64,000 nucleotides of DNA from Candidatus Gastranaerophilales bacterium (GCA_944322845.1 CALUQE010000005.1:1-64000), one strand, 5' to 3'. Numbered from the stretch's first letter, positions 1 through 9,229 are shown. Made by a program: numbers and translations. Notes: generated from the letters alone by a model not told the origin.

Positions 1-65
1 GAAGACATACAAAATTTTTCTTCGAAATTTTGTCAAAAGTTGAAAAAATTTACCCCTAAAAATAC

Positions 66-157
66 ATCATAATAAAACTTTGATGTTGTTTTATGATTAG
101 ATAATATATTGTCTATATATTGACATTTTGGGTGACTTCGGTTAATATATTATCTAT
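66..157 (+). promoter_or_regulatory. hipBA promoter and probable HipB operators
   Basis: A near-consensus promoter is visible: TTGACA at 120-125, a 17-bp spacer, and TAATAT at 143-148. Two near-identical direct repeats, TAATATATTGTCTAT at 102-116 and TAATATATTATCTAT at 143-157, flank and overlap it, and an imperfect inverted repeat lies at 66-97. HipB-type antitoxins normally repress their own operon, so I infer that the repeats are HipB operators. The predicted transcription start falls on or next to the hipB ATG at 156. Confidence 0.5.
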
Positions 158-446
158 GAATAATCGATTTTTAAATCAAAAAGCTCCTAATGAAATTGCA
201 AAAAATTTAGCAGAGAAGATAAAAAAACATAGAAAAAGGTTAAAGATTTCGCAAGAGGTTTTAGCGCAAAAATCCGGAGTTAGTCTTGGCAGCATTAAAA
301 GATTTGAAACTAAGTATGAAATTGCTTTGCAATCTTTTATTAAAATTGCTATTGCACTTGATTTAGACAAAGACATTGAAACCCTATTTACGCAAAAAAC
401 TTACAATTCAATCAACGAGGTAATCAATGGAGGGGTAAATGGATAA
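156..446 (+). CDS. hipB: HipB-like XRE-family antitoxin/repressor
   Basis: Small (96 aa) DNA-binding protein. Residues about 14-68 form a helix-turn-helix of the XRE/Cro type (LAEKIKKHRKRLKISQEVLAQKSGVS, then SLGSIKRFE). It directly precedes and overlaps hipA by 8 bases, the classical type II toxin-antitoxin order, so it most likely neutralises HipA and represses the operon. I chose the ATG at 156; the open frame extends upstream to a TTG at 120, but that codon lies inside the -35 element of the predicted promoter. No ribosome-binding site precedes 156, so translation may be leaderless. The element next door raises the possibility that the pair is transposon cargo. Confidence 0.75.
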   Translation: MNNRFLNQKAPNEIAKNLAEKIKKHRKRLKISQEVLAQKSGVSLGSIKRFETKYEIALQSFIKIAIALDLDKDIETLFTQKTYNSINEVINGGVNG

Positions 447-1545
447 CTACAAATACCTTAAAGTTTTTTATAACGATAAATTAGTTGGAACTCTGGCTAA
501 GACTCCGGATAGGCTCGTTGCATTTGAATATGATAGCGAATGGCTTGCCACAGGTTTTAGTATTTCACCGTTTAGCCTGCCTTTACAGAAAAAGGTTTTT
601 ATACCAAAGTTTGATCCGTTTGACGGGCTATTTGGAGTGTTTAACGATAGTTTGCCTGACGGTTGGGGAAGGTTATTAGTTGACCGCCTTCTACTCAAAA
701 ATAAGATTAACCCAAGTGAAATTGATAATTTAAACCGCCTTGCCGTTGTTCAAGAAAGCGGTATGGGTGCATTAACTTATCAACCTGAGCATAAGTTTGA
801 AACACCTAACCAAGAGTCTGATTATGATAAACTTGCACAAGAATGTTCGAAAATATTAGAATCGCAAAATTCTGATAACTTGGATGAACTTTTTAAACTC
901 GGCGGTTCATCAGGCGGTGCAAGACCAAAGATTCTAACCAAAATAAACGGAAAAGACTGGATAATAAAATTCCCATCCTCGCAGGATCCGAAAAATATAG
1001 GCGAACAGGAATATAAATATTCACTTGTCGCAAAAGACTGCGGAATAAAGATGAGCGAAACAAAACTTTTTGATTCTAAAATATGTTCGGGATATTTCGG
1101 TATAAAACGATTTGATAGAGAAAACGGTAAAAAAGTACATATGGTTTCAGTTAGCGGACTATTAGAAACAAGCCATCGTCTGCCGAATCTTGATTATAAT
1201 ATTTTGATGAAATTGACTCTTGAGCTCACAAAGAATTATCAAGATATTGAGCAATTGTACAGATTGATGTGCTTTAATGTTTTTGCACATAATAGAGATG
1301 ACCACTCAAAAAATTTCTCGTTTTTGTATGATGAAAATAAGAAAGAGTGGCACCTCTCACCTGCATATGATTTAACATATAGCTCATCCTTCAATGGTGA
1401 ACATGCAACCACAATCAATGGTGAGGGTAAAAATCCAAGTTTAGAGGATATTTTAGCAGTAGCTAAAAATATCGGAATAAAAGAAAAACAGGCTCGGGAA
1501 GTTGCTCTTGATATTAAGGACAAATGTTTATCATTGTTTGATTAA
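439..1545 (+). CDS. hipA: HipA-like serine/threonine kinase toxin
   Basis: 368 aa, with the couple-hipA N-terminal domain (about 1-110, LPDGWGRLL near 72-80) followed by the kinase-like C-terminal domain. Visible signatures are the glycine-rich LGGSSGGARPK at about 154-164, the catalytic-loop motif HNRDDHSKN at 284-292 (D288 as the likely catalytic base) and the metal-binding D311 in AYDLTY. In studied HipA proteins the kinase phosphorylates an aminoacyl-tRNA synthetase and causes growth arrest; the substrate here is unknown. A strong GGAGGGG ribosome site at 429-435 precedes the ATG. All key motifs are intact, so I expect an active toxin. Its 3' end overlaps the convergent 148-aa gene of the transposition module by four bases. 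Confidence 0.88.
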   Translation: MDNYKYLKVFYNDKLVGTLAKTPDRLVAFEYDSEWLATGFSISPFSLPLQKKVFIPKFDPFDGLFGVFNDSLPDGWGRLLVDRLLLKNKINPSEIDNLNRLAVVQESGMGALTYQPEHKFETPNQESDYDKLAQECSKILESQNSDNLDELFKLGGSSGGARPKILTKINGKDWIIKFPSSQDPKNIGEQEYKYSLVAKDCGIKMSETKLFDSKICSGYFGIKRFDRENGKKVHMVSVSGLLETSHRLPNLDYNILMKLTLELTKNYQDIEQLYRLMCFNVFAHNRDDHSKNFSFLYDENKKEWHLSPAYDLTYSSSFNGEHATTINGEGKNPSLEDILAVAKNIGIKEKQAREVALDIKDKCLSLFD

Positions 1546-1988
1546 GATTTGTCAAAATTCAAGACAAATATCACTAAAATTGAATATGGAACTCGCTTTA
1601 AGCCTGAAGTTTCATTAAATAATTCTACCACACGCTTTAAATTACCTTTTCCAGCATTAATTACAAAATTTATCGCTGCGACATACCTTTTTATCTTATT
1701 TTGAACATCTTTATTATATTTTAGTAGTTCCTCATAACCTTCCTCTTCTTCAAGAATAATAGGTTTAAGAGTATTGTTTTTTGTAGATAATATTTCGTTT
1801 TGCTCATTATTTCTTTTATTATTAAAAAAATACTTGTTACTACTTTTAATAATTACCTGTTCTTTAATTAAATCAGATAAAATTTCTTTCACTTCTTGTT
1901 CTTGAAGTTCAGATACTACAATTATTTCATCAAGATTAAATTTATCTAATCTTCTTGCTACTTTTATTATTAAATCTTTATTTTTCAA
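1542..1988 (-). CDS. Winged-helix-like accessory protein of the Mu-like module
   Basis: 148 aa, not recognised as a named family. The first 60 residues resemble a winged helix-turn-helix (DEIIVVSELQEQEVKEILSD, then IIKSSNKYFF). The rest is charged and helical. It begins at a TTG with AAAGGA seven bases upstream and overlaps the end of the MuB-like gene by 11 bases, so it is translated as the third member of the transposase operon. By position it may be a DNA-binding helper or target-choice protein of the transposon; that is inference. Confidence 0.6.
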   Translation of the reverse strand: MKNKDLIIKVARRLDKFNLDEIIVVSELQEQEVKEILSDLIKEQVIIKSSNKYFFNNKRNNEQNEILSTKNNTLKPIILEEEEGYEELLKYNKDVQNKIKRYVAAINFVINAGKGNLKRVVELFNETSGLKRVPYSILVIFVLNFDKS

Positions 1989-2667
1989 TGTTTAATCCTT
2001 TCACTTGTTTAACATCAATTTTATTCAACCCATTTGTTTTAGCTATATTTTCAAGTAAAGCAATCCCCTTAATTACTTGTCTAAAACGATTTGTTTTTTC
2101 AAAAAATATTTCTTTAGCCTCGTCTGTTATTTTTATTTCTGATAATTCTTCTACAATAATGTCCATATCTTCTTTAGAAAACGGTTTAAATTCGACAATT
2201 TCAGAAATTCTGTCATACAAATGTCTGTATTTACCAAGTTTTGTTTTTGATTCATGCATTCCTATCAGGACAATGGGAGCACCCGTTAAATCGTGTAAAT
2301 CCCTCAAAGTTTCAATTGTTCTGGAATGACCTATTAGATAATCAATTTCATCAACAATAACTATCTGTGGATGAAGTCTTAAATGGGCAATACATTGTTT
2401 CATTAATTCTGTAGATTTTTTAGAAGGTGCTTCTCCTAAATCTTCCACAACTTTTTCCAATATTCCATGACTTGTCATATTATTTTGAGCTCTTACATAG
2501 ACCGCATCATTTTGTGTTGCCCACCAAACTGCTGTTCGACTTTTTCCTAAACCAGGATCACCATAGATTAATCCCATCTTTGGGACTTCATTTGATTTAT
2601 CAATAAGGTTGTTCATTAAATCAATAAAATTTTTAACATTACGTGTTTTCACAAATAATTTATGCAT
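1978..2667 (-). CDS. MuB/TniB-like AAA ATPase, transposition target selector
   Basis: 229 aa. Walker A GDPGLGKSRT lies near residues 36-45 and Walker B IVIVDEID near 103-110; the C-terminal half (PFSKEDMDIIVEEL, then RFRQVIKGIALLENIA) is typical of AAA+ partners of DDE transposases. In Mu and Tn5053-type elements such an ATPase binds target DNA and activates the transposase. The ATG at 2667 has AAGGAGG upstream and overlaps the transposase stop by 8 bases. The longer frame to 2712 lacks a ribosome site, so I reject it. Operon order transposase then ATPase matches Mu A-B. Confidence 0.85.
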   Translation of the reverse strand: MHKLFVKTRNVKNFIDLMNNLIDKSNEVPKMGLIYGDPGLGKSRTAVWWATQNDAVYVRAQNNMTSHGILEKVVEDLGEAPSKKSTELMKQCIAHLRLHPQIVIVDEIDYLIGHSRTIETLRDLHDLTGAPIVLIGMHESKTKLGKYRHLYDRISEIVEFKPFSKEDMDIIVEELSEIKITDEAKEIFFEKTNRFRQVIKGIALLENIAKTNGLNKIDVKQVKGLNIEK

Positions 2668-4627
2668 TAAAAACCTCCTTATTATCGTCGCCATATATTT
2701 GCTCATATTCACTTGTTGATTTGTATTCCAAAATCCATTCTTGTTCTTTTTTAGTTAACTTATCTTGTCTCATTAGGTATTCATACTTTTCAAATCTTGT
2801 ATTAAAACAACCGTTAAAATCATTAGTTTGAATTTCTTCTCTTATTGCCAATTTAAAATCATTTATTTCATCCTCTTCCTGCTTCTCAATTAAATCCATT
2901 GTTAATAATGAGGTATGAACTTGATTACGTTTTATTTGGTTTATATACTCTTGCTCTGTCTGTTTTTCTAATTTCTTTTTTATCCTTGTTTTTTGCTTAA
3001 GCTCTTCTATATCTTTCACTTCGCCTAAGTAATTTGCCAATGGATGTATTGGCTCAATTCTTTTAGCTTCACATATAAATTCACCATTTAATTTATAAAC
3101 TTTAATTGAACTCAAATTGAACAAGCTGTATTTAATAATCACTTCTTTTTTATATCCAAATAAAGCTTCGTCATAGTAGTTATTTTTTAAGAATAAAATG
3201 CCGTTCCTGTAAATTTTCTTTATTTCTCTTACCATCATAAGATCGTCTAATGTTTCTATATTAACGCCATCCCCTTTACCGCTTTCAAGAACCTTACCAA
3301 TAGTTTCTCCAGCTATATGAGGACAAGGTTGCTCATAATGATATTTCTGTACCCAATTCCCAATAAAATTTACTACTTGCTCAAGAGTTGGAACATTAAC
3401 TTTATAAAGAGATTTATGTAATTTTTCATTCCTTTTTAATTGGGCAGGCTTTTTGATAATACTTGTACCAGTATAAGAAGGAAACAATACTTCACAGCTA
3501 TCTTGTAATTCTCGGAACAACCTTTCTATGGGTTTGGCTTTTGCATTATATGGTTTTGCATAAACAGGTTGAATTCCAAGATTAGTAAATAAACCGCTTA
3601 GCCCATTTTCTATAAAATATTTTGCTTTAAAGGCTTTCCCGTTATCTTGATAAACAAATTTCGGAACTTTCCCTAAATTTATGATTGCATTTCTTAATGC
3701 ACTTGCAATACATTGCGTATTTTCTTCCAGCATTATTTCAAAACCAACAAAGCCTCCCGATTTCCAATCTTGGTATGCTACCATCATTGGTCTTATAGGT
3801 TTACCAGTATATGGATGTTTAACAAAAAATGATAATCTGTGTCCATCACCAATAAGTACATCCCCGACTTCAAGTTTTGAAATGTCTCTTGTTATATATG
3901 GCAGAACTTTATCGTGAAGAGCCTTGTTACCTTCTCTTGCTTCTACCCAAGTATTATAATGCTCATTTTTATAATTATTGGCAAATCTTCTATACGTAAG
4001 GTCGCAACACAAATTTTTAAAACCTCGTTGTGTTAATGCCAACTTTGTTAGTTTGATTGCTTTTCCTATATTTAATTGATTAGGATGTAACAGGTTTTTA
4101 AGAAATTCGGCTTCCTCTTCAGGTTTCATTAATGTTTTTCTGGTCTTTTCACCAAAAGTGTAATTATTAATTAAACAATGCCAATCATCATTATAGGTAC
4201 GAAGTTTTTTATGCCATTCATAAATTGTTCCTATTGCAACTTTACCTACTACATTGAACAATTCTTCGCAAATACAATTATGATTATATGCTTCAAGGAA
4301 ATCTTTTCCTGCTATTGTTTTATTTTTCTTATCCTTTCTAAACTCATCCCATTTCTTAATTAAATCATATTTTGCTAAAGCTAATTTCTTTTGCATTTCC
4401 GGAACAATATATGAATTATTTGTTACTTGTGGCAAATTTTCTTTACTAGCTGTTATTTTTTCTCTAACATTTTCTTCTAAAGATGTTACCAAAATTTCGT
4501 AAGATTTAGAACATTTTCTGATTACATATTTATTATTACTAATAGCTTTTCTAACAGCTCTTTCAGATACTCCTTTAATTTTTGCCAGTTCTTTAGTTGT
4601 AATCCAGTCAGTGTTTGAAGTTTGCAT
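2660..4627 (-). CDS. MuA-like DDE transposase
   Basis: 655 aa. An N-terminal Mu-type helix-turn-helix (about 8-60, TTKELAKIKGVSERAVRKAI) is followed by a linker and an RNase H-fold integrase core. The catalytic triad can be read as D261 (VLIGDGHRL), D328 (FVYQDNGKA) and E368 (KAKPIERLF); a Mu C-terminal beta-barrel region follows. It would cut and join the element's ends together with the downstream ATPase. AGAGAGGAG precedes the ATG. The frame is intact and close to the length of phage Mu A (663 aa), so the element may still be mobile. No phage structural genes are present in the window. Confidence 0.9.
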   Translation of the reverse strand: MQTSNTDWITTKELAKIKGVSERAVRKAISNNKYVIRKCSKSYEILVTSLEENVREKITASKENLPQVTNNSYIVPEMQKKLALAKYDLIKKWDEFRKDKKNKTIAGKDFLEAYNHNCICEELFNVVGKVAIGTIYEWHKKLRTYNDDWHCLINNYTFGEKTRKTLMKPEEEAEFLKNLLHPNQLNIGKAIKLTKLALTQRGFKNLCCDLTYRRFANNYKNEHYNTWVEAREGNKALHDKVLPYITRDISKLEVGDVLIGDGHRLSFFVKHPYTGKPIRPMMVAYQDWKSGGFVGFEIMLEENTQCIASALRNAIINLGKVPKFVYQDNGKAFKAKYFIENGLSGLFTNLGIQPVYAKPYNAKAKPIERLFRELQDSCEVLFPSYTGTSIIKKPAQLKRNEKLHKSLYKVNVPTLEQVVNFIGNWVQKYHYEQPCPHIAGETIGKVLESGKGDGVNIETLDDLMMVREIKKIYRNGILFLKNNYYDEALFGYKKEVIIKYSLFNLSSIKVYKLNGEFICEAKRIEPIHPLANYLGEVKDIEELKQKTRIKKKLEKQTEQEYINQIKRNQVHTSLLTMDLIEKQEEDEINDFKLAIREEIQTNDFNGCFNTRFEKYEYLMRQDKLTKKEQEWILEYKSTSEYEQIYGDDNKEVFNA

Positions 4628-4782
4628 ATTTTTCTCCTCTCTCAGATTAACTCTGTTTCAGTCCAAAGTGTAGTCAATGTATCCATATCGAAACACATCT
4701 TTTTTGACTTCTTCAATGCAAATAAAACACTGTTTTTGTGATATTGAAAAAGCAAAAATTTTGTGATAGAGAAGATTTTTTC

Positions 4783-4828
4783 AAACGGAACAAAACGGAA
4801 CCTTTGTTGGTTCCGTTTGTACTATAAT
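4783..4828 (+). promoter_or_regulatory. Promoter of the Mor-like gene with GGTTCCGTTT boxes
   Basis: Three copies of one box are present: reversed at 4783-4791 (AAACGGAAC) and 4793-4802 (AAACGGAACC), and forward at 4809-4818 (GGTTCCGTTT). The last two form a perfect 10-bp-arm palindrome with a 6-bp centre. A perfect -10 (TATAAT, 4823-4828) follows only four bases later and no convincing -35 exists, so the palindrome sits where a -35 would be. This fits an activator-dependent or autorepressed promoter. The same box recurs at 9139-9180. Confidence 0.65.
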
Positions 4829-4844
4829 AGAGAAAAGGAGTAAT

Positions 4845-5153
4845 ATGGTTAGAAATTGCAAAACAGAAGAGCCAGTATGGGCAAAATACATAACTGAAGA
4901 GAATTTGCCAACAGATGATTTAAAGTTTTTATGTTCTATTATTGGCTTGGAAGCAACTAAAAAATTAATGTTCAATGCTGCAGGGCAAAAGTTTTCAATC
5001 CATGCTCATTGTAATCAGAAATACAAAAAACAATATATTATAGATAATTTTGATGGAACTAAATATACAATTAATAAACTTGTGTTAGCTTGCGAAACCA
5101 CTACAAGATATGTATACAAGGTTATTAAAGAATTTGTTGAGGGTGAAAAATAA
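4845..5153 (+). CDS. Mor-like transcription regulator of a Mu-like element
   Basis: 102 aa. The first half (LPTDDLKFLCSIIGLEATKKL) matches the pattern of the Mor/C family of Mu-like phages, in which a dimerisation domain with the IGLEAT-type helix precedes a C-terminal helix-turn-helix, here about residues 65-97 (YTINKLVLACETTTRYVYKVI). In phage Mu, Mor activates the middle promoter, which has no good -35. Here the gene is divergent from the transposase and convergent with the DUF262 pair. AGGAG at 4836-4840 supports the ATG. I infer that it binds the GGTTCCGTTT boxes; it could instead be only an orphan regulator. Confidence 0.6.
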   Translation: MVRNCKTEEPVWAKYITEENLPTDDLKFLCSIIGLEATKKLMFNAAGQKFSIHAHCNQKYKKQYIIDNFDGTKYTINKLVLACETTTRYVYKVIKEFVEGEK

Positions 5154-5174
5154 AAATATAATATATCTTTTATG

Positions 5175-7361
5175 TTAATTACATTTAGGAAGAGTCCTAA
5201 TATATTCTTTCAATTTTAAGATGCGATCTTCAATATCAAAACCATTTTCATTTTGATTGATTTTTATTGTGTAAACTATATTATTATTCTTTAGGCATAT
5301 ATATGAATCGTTTTTACAAATAATTTGCTCATTATCATATATAAGACGTTGTCCCATATAATCGACAGAAAGATTTTCAGCATCAGCAGCCTTTAAAAAA
5401 GGAATATAAGCATTTTTCGACCATTGTGCCTTTGTTTGTAGTACTGCAAACATATAAGGTTCATCCTTAGCAGAACCATTACTTAATTTTCCATAAGAAC
5501 CAGGACGATATTCGGGATAACATATATAATAGTATCTAAATGGAAAAATTTTGTTACGTAAACATTCATCCGTGTAATTTTTAGCTATTTTATCTAAGAT
5601 TTCATCATTAAATTCTTTGTGCATAGACAACAATTTGACAAGAATATTTCTAGTTTTATCAAAGCCAAAATTGGAACTTTTATGAAAAAGCTTTATCCAA
5701 GCTTGTTTAATAGCGCTAGAAGCATATTGATAGCGCCACCTATTTTGTTCCATTTGCCCATAATCACCTATTGCCATCAGAGCACAATCTATTTTATCCC
5801 AATTACACTTGAATAATGATTCAAATCTCTCAGCATATGTTAAATTATCTAACCCTAAAATGCTAATTTGTCCAAATAACATACTGTGATCTTCAAGTCT
5901 AAATAATGTCTCTATTAAATGTGGTTTTTCCTTTAGAAAAGCAATTTTTTCTTTTTCTTCTTCTAATTGATTAATATTAAAGTTGCTACTGATATTATCG
6001 TTGATCTCTCCTGTCATGAGAATGTAATCTACTTCATCCAAAATAGCGGGAATACGATTTTTATCCGCCCTATCACTTATTTCATCTTCCGAATTCTGAA
6101 TTAAGTTATTAATTATTCTAATCCTTCGTTTGAAATCATTTTCTGTTATTCTATCATGATTGTTAAGATAAAATATGATTGCATATAATAACACCATTCT
6201 ATTCAATGGAAATAATCTTATACGACCATTTCTATCAGAATATGTATGAAGACAATCTCCAAGGATATCAATGTTAAAACGAGATTCTACTATAATTTTA
6301 TTAAATTCATGTTTATATGACATAAACGATTTAAAAAAATCAAAAGGAGTATTATATCCTGAAAGATTACACCAACAATCAAAAAATGCTTCCATTGTAG
6401 AAAGATTTTTTAATACATCTGGATTGTCGGGAGAAAAATATTTCTGTAGTAAATCAAATTCATCTTTATTTTCTTTTGGATTTTCCTTATTTTTATAACA
6501 GATTATATCACATATAAATTTAAAATAACGAAGAAATTCATCATCAATGATATTATCGTCTTCAGAGCCAATATGACTATTTCTATATCGCCACAATAAA
6601 TTAGTCCAATCTTGGTCAATTTTATAAATTATATTGTCTGCAAGGTTCTCATCTATTATACGAATATTACGTTCTAATTCGGCTTTAAAATGCTCAAAGA
6701 TAGTTAGAGGTTTGCCACGAGAATTCATTTTTATATAAAGTTCATCTGTAAGTCCCATATCTTTGATTGGCAAAAAATAAAACATAATAGATTTATTTTT
6801 TAATTTTTGCCACAGTTTTTCTACATCTTTAAATTTTTCATCTATAGCATCAAGCATTACAAGCATTGAACTAATTGTAGAGTCTTTTTTCCAATCCAGT
6901 GGGAACCATTCCTGATCGATAATTTCATTAGAAAGAGCGTCCTCAAAAGATGGACAAAATTTTACAAGATATTTACAAAAAGTTCGAGCACTATATCTTG
7001 TATCATAACTGAATTTATTCAGAAAACTATATTCGTTTTCTGAAATATTTTCTTTTTTTGCAGCATACCAATAAAGTAAAAATAAGGTTGTAAGTCGTTG
7101 TTGACCATCTAACGGTGTCATATTACCAAACTTATCAATATCACCATATATAAAATCAAGAATTATAGGCTTTTTGGTAACAGCAGCATACAAAGAATTA
7201 AGAAAACGATCTCTTATACGTTCTATGCTTGGATCATTTCTTCCTTGGGCGTAATCTCTTTGTATGATTGGTATTGTAATTTGCTCAAGTCTTACAATTT
7301 CTTGATCGGTATTAAATTCACTATTGAAAATGTCAATAAAAGAATAAAGTTTAGCTTCCAC
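5175..7361 (-). CDS. DUF262 (GmrS/ParB-like) protein, partner of the DUF262-DUF1524 nuclease
   Basis: 728 aa. The N-terminal DUF262 fold is marked by PIIQRDYAQG at 31-40 and LDGQQRLT at 84-91; in GmrSD and SspE-type proteins the DGQQR motif is needed for nucleotide binding and hydrolysis. The remaining 450 residues are helical, with no HNH motif that I can see, so this is probably the regulatory or sensing subunit rather than the nuclease. It starts with GTG directly after the stop of the upstream gene, with GGGGAGG as ribosome site, so the two are co-translated. DUF262 families include modified-DNA restriction enzymes; a phage-defence role is inference. It lies inside the Mu-like element as likely cargo. 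Confidence 0.75.
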   Translation of the reverse strand: MEAKLYSFIDIFNSEFNTDQEIVRLEQITIPIIQRDYAQGRNDPSIERIRDRFLNSLYAAVTKKPIILDFIYGDIDKFGNMTPLDGQQRLTTLFLLYWYAAKKENISENEYSFLNKFSYDTRYSARTFCKYLVKFCPSFEDALSNEIIDQEWFPLDWKKDSTISSMLVMLDAIDEKFKDVEKLWQKLKNKSIMFYFLPIKDMGLTDELYIKMNSRGKPLTIFEHFKAELERNIRIIDENLADNIIYKIDQDWTNLLWRYRNSHIGSEDDNIIDDEFLRYFKFICDIICYKNKENPKENKDEFDLLQKYFSPDNPDVLKNLSTMEAFFDCWCNLSGYNTPFDFFKSFMSYKHEFNKIIVESRFNIDILGDCLHTYSDRNGRIRLFPLNRMVLLYAIIFYLNNHDRITENDFKRRIRIINNLIQNSEDEISDRADKNRIPAILDEVDYILMTGEINDNISSNFNINQLEEEKEKIAFLKEKPHLIETLFRLEDHSMLFGQISILGLDNLTYAERFESLFKCNWDKIDCALMAIGDYGQMEQNRWRYQYASSAIKQAWIKLFHKSSNFGFDKTRNILVKLLSMHKEFNDEILDKIAKNYTDECLRNKIFPFRYYYICYPEYRPGSYGKLSNGSAKDEPYMFAVLQTKAQWSKNAYIPFLKAADAENLSVDYMGQRLIYDNEQIICKNDSYICLKNNNIVYTIKINQNENGFDIEDRILKLKEYIRTLPKCN

Positions 7362-9086
7362 TTAATTTTCCTCCCCTTCAAGGTATATAGGTTCATCAAG
7401 ATAATGAGATTTATAGTATAAAATCTCATTTATTGCTTTGATATATGCCACTCTGTCAGAATGTCCCCAAAAATGTAATTGATTATCTGACGAAGGTGTG
7501 TAATATTTTAAAAAGACCATTTTAGTACAAAATGGTATATATTTTCCTCCTTTATCCATCTCTATAATTGCATTTCTTTTAACATCAAAAGTTGAATTGT
7601 TCAATGCTGCATTATCACCACAATTAAGTATTGCTAAGTTAGATATTGAATGTAGATATTCAATATTTCCTTCTACTGAAAGTATATTAATGATATCTTT
7701 TTGAATTGCTTCAAATTCTGTTCTTTCTAATTTTTCTTTTTTTATTGCAGATTTTATCTTATCTATAAGTTCGTTTGACTCTTTTTTAACGACTTGGATA
7801 GAAGGAAGATGAAGTGTAAGCCATGTTTTCCAAGTTTCTTGAGTTTTCATCCCCTCAGAATGTTGTGCATGAATATGTTCAAGACTCCATAAAACTTTTT
7901 CATCCTTACTATATTTGTATTTATCAAAAGGAAACCATTGAGTTTCTTCACCATTTTGACGAACGGATTCAATATTAAAAAGTAACAATAAGGTAGATAT
8001 TCTATTTCTATCTGTTTCTTTTTCGTAACTTAATTCGGAATAATTTTCATTGATTTTTATACTATTTTTTATTTTTTCATCAATAACTTCCCTAAATTTA
8101 TTTTTTGTTTTATTTTTTGAAATATCAAAAATTTCTCCCAATGTTAGTGTCTCTGATGCAATTAAATAGCCTATCTTATGGTATAATTCATGGTTTTCGT
8201 ACCAATCTTTTAATATAAGAAATGTTTGTTGAATATTCTCCCATATACTATCCAATGAGTCGATTTTGCTCATTTCATCAAATTTAAAAAAAGTGTAGTA
8301 TTTTTCACGATTATCAATAGGTTTTGCAGAGATGAGATCAAGAATTAGATCTATTCTTGTCTGATATTTTATTTTTGTTTTGTTTGTTAAAAAATACCAT
8401 AAATGATCATTGTGAAGTTCTTTTTCGATATAATCCCATTGCAAAGAAATTTCTTCTTGTTTTTTCTTTCCAAGATTTGTTTCTTTACTCCTACTTAAAA
8501 ACATTGCTTTTACGAGCTCAGCACTAGTAAGCGGGATTTTACCAATATTAAGCCTTGTGAATAAATTTATAGCATCTTCTGACTCACTGACTTCATACCA
8601 TATAACTTTGACGATTTCATCAAAATATTTATTTATATTTGTTATAGTTGATTTTTTATCCTTTTTGTCAAACCATTCTTTAATACTTTGATAGGCAGAA
8701 CAAATATGCCAAAAGTCAATATTGTCATCCTTGCACGATTCATCTATTGTTTTTAGAAATTTTTCTGATTTTTCTCTAGTTTTATAAGAAAGTGTAAAAC
8801 GTGGTTCATCAATAAATCCAAAACTTACTTCGTTCATGTACCTATAAATTAAATATATTGTAGTTAATCTTTGTTGGCCATCTATCAGTTCATATTTATC
8901 ACCATTTGCTCTTACAACAATAGGTTGAAGACAGTAATTTCTTTTCCCATCGGTAGAACATAAATCTTCTAAAAGACGTGTAACTTCTGACTTTCCCCAA
9001 CGATAACCTCTTTGATAAGAAGGAACAAAGAAGTTTCCTTTTATATCACCAATAAGCTTTGTATCAAGTATTATTTCATTATTCAT
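7362..9086 (-). CDS. DUF262-DUF1524 (GmrSD-type) HNH endonuclease
   Basis: 574 aa from the ATG at 9086. DUF262 motifs VPSYQRGYRW (about 21-30) and IDGQQRLTT (about 68-76) are followed by a helical region and a DUF1524 HNH domain with LEHIHAQH (about 402-409), SISNLAILN (about 480-488) and NNSTFDVKR (about 496-504). This is the architecture of GmrSD/SspE-like restriction factors, which cleave modified or unmodified phage DNA. I prefer 9086 to the upstream ATG at 9119 because a TATAAT box covers 9111-9116 and AAAGGA lies upstream of 9086. It is the first gene of a two-gene operon controlled by four GGTTCCGTTT-like boxes. The target is unknown. Confidence 0.8.
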   Translation of the reverse strand: MNNEIILDTKLIGDIKGNFFVPSYQRGYRWGKSEVTRLLEDLCSTDGKRNYCLQPIVVRANGDKYELIDGQQRLTTIYLIYRYMNEVSFGFIDEPRFTLSYKTREKSEKFLKTIDESCKDDNIDFWHICSAYQSIKEWFDKKDKKSTITNINKYFDEIVKVIWYEVSESEDAINLFTRLNIGKIPLTSAELVKAMFLSRSKETNLGKKKQEEISLQWDYIEKELHNDHLWYFLTNKTKIKYQTRIDLILDLISAKPIDNREKYYTFFKFDEMSKIDSLDSIWENIQQTFLILKDWYENHELYHKIGYLIASETLTLGEIFDISKNKTKNKFREVIDEKIKNSIKINENYSELSYEKETDRNRISTLLLLFNIESVRQNGEETQWFPFDKYKYSKDEKVLWSLEHIHAQHSEGMKTQETWKTWLTLHLPSIQVVKKESNELIDKIKSAIKKEKLERTEFEAIQKDIINILSVEGNIEYLHSISNLAILNCGDNAALNNSTFDVKRNAIIEMDKGGKYIPFCTKMVFLKYYTPSSDNQLHFWGHSDRVAYIKAINEILYYKSHYLDEPIYLEGEEN

Positions 9087-9110
9087 CAGCTTTATTTTCC
9101 TTTGAACTTC

Positions 9111-9180
9111 ATTATACATTAAACATACTAAAACTAATGTTCCGTTTGGTTCCGAATAAAGTTCCGTTAAGGTTCCGTTT
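9111..9180 (-). promoter_or_regulatory. Promoter of the DUF262 operon with four GGTTCCGTTT-type boxes
   Basis: Reading leftward, a perfect TATAAT occupies 9116-9111 and no good -35 is present. Upstream are four same-direction boxes: GTTCCGTTT 9139-9147, GGTTCCG 9148-9154, GTTCCGTT 9161-9168 and GGTTCCGTTT 9171-9180. The GTTCCG cores are 10, 12 and 11 bases apart, about one helical turn, so a protein could bind them on one face. They match the boxes in front of the Mor-like gene, 4.3 kb away. Confidence 0.65.
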
Positions 9181-9229
9181 ATGAACAGAAAAATTTTTTT
9201 CTGGAACTTCTGTTAAATTTTTGACAATG

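Noticed and set aside
9..33. Terminator hairpin ACAAAATTT/AAATTTTGT
   Set aside because: The 9-bp stem is AT-only in effect, has no T-run after it, and the gene to its left is outside the window.
9087..9119. ATG at 9119 as start of the DUF262-DUF1524 gene
   Set aside because: A perfect TATAAT box overlaps this region and no ribosome site precedes it; 9086 has AAAGGA upstream.
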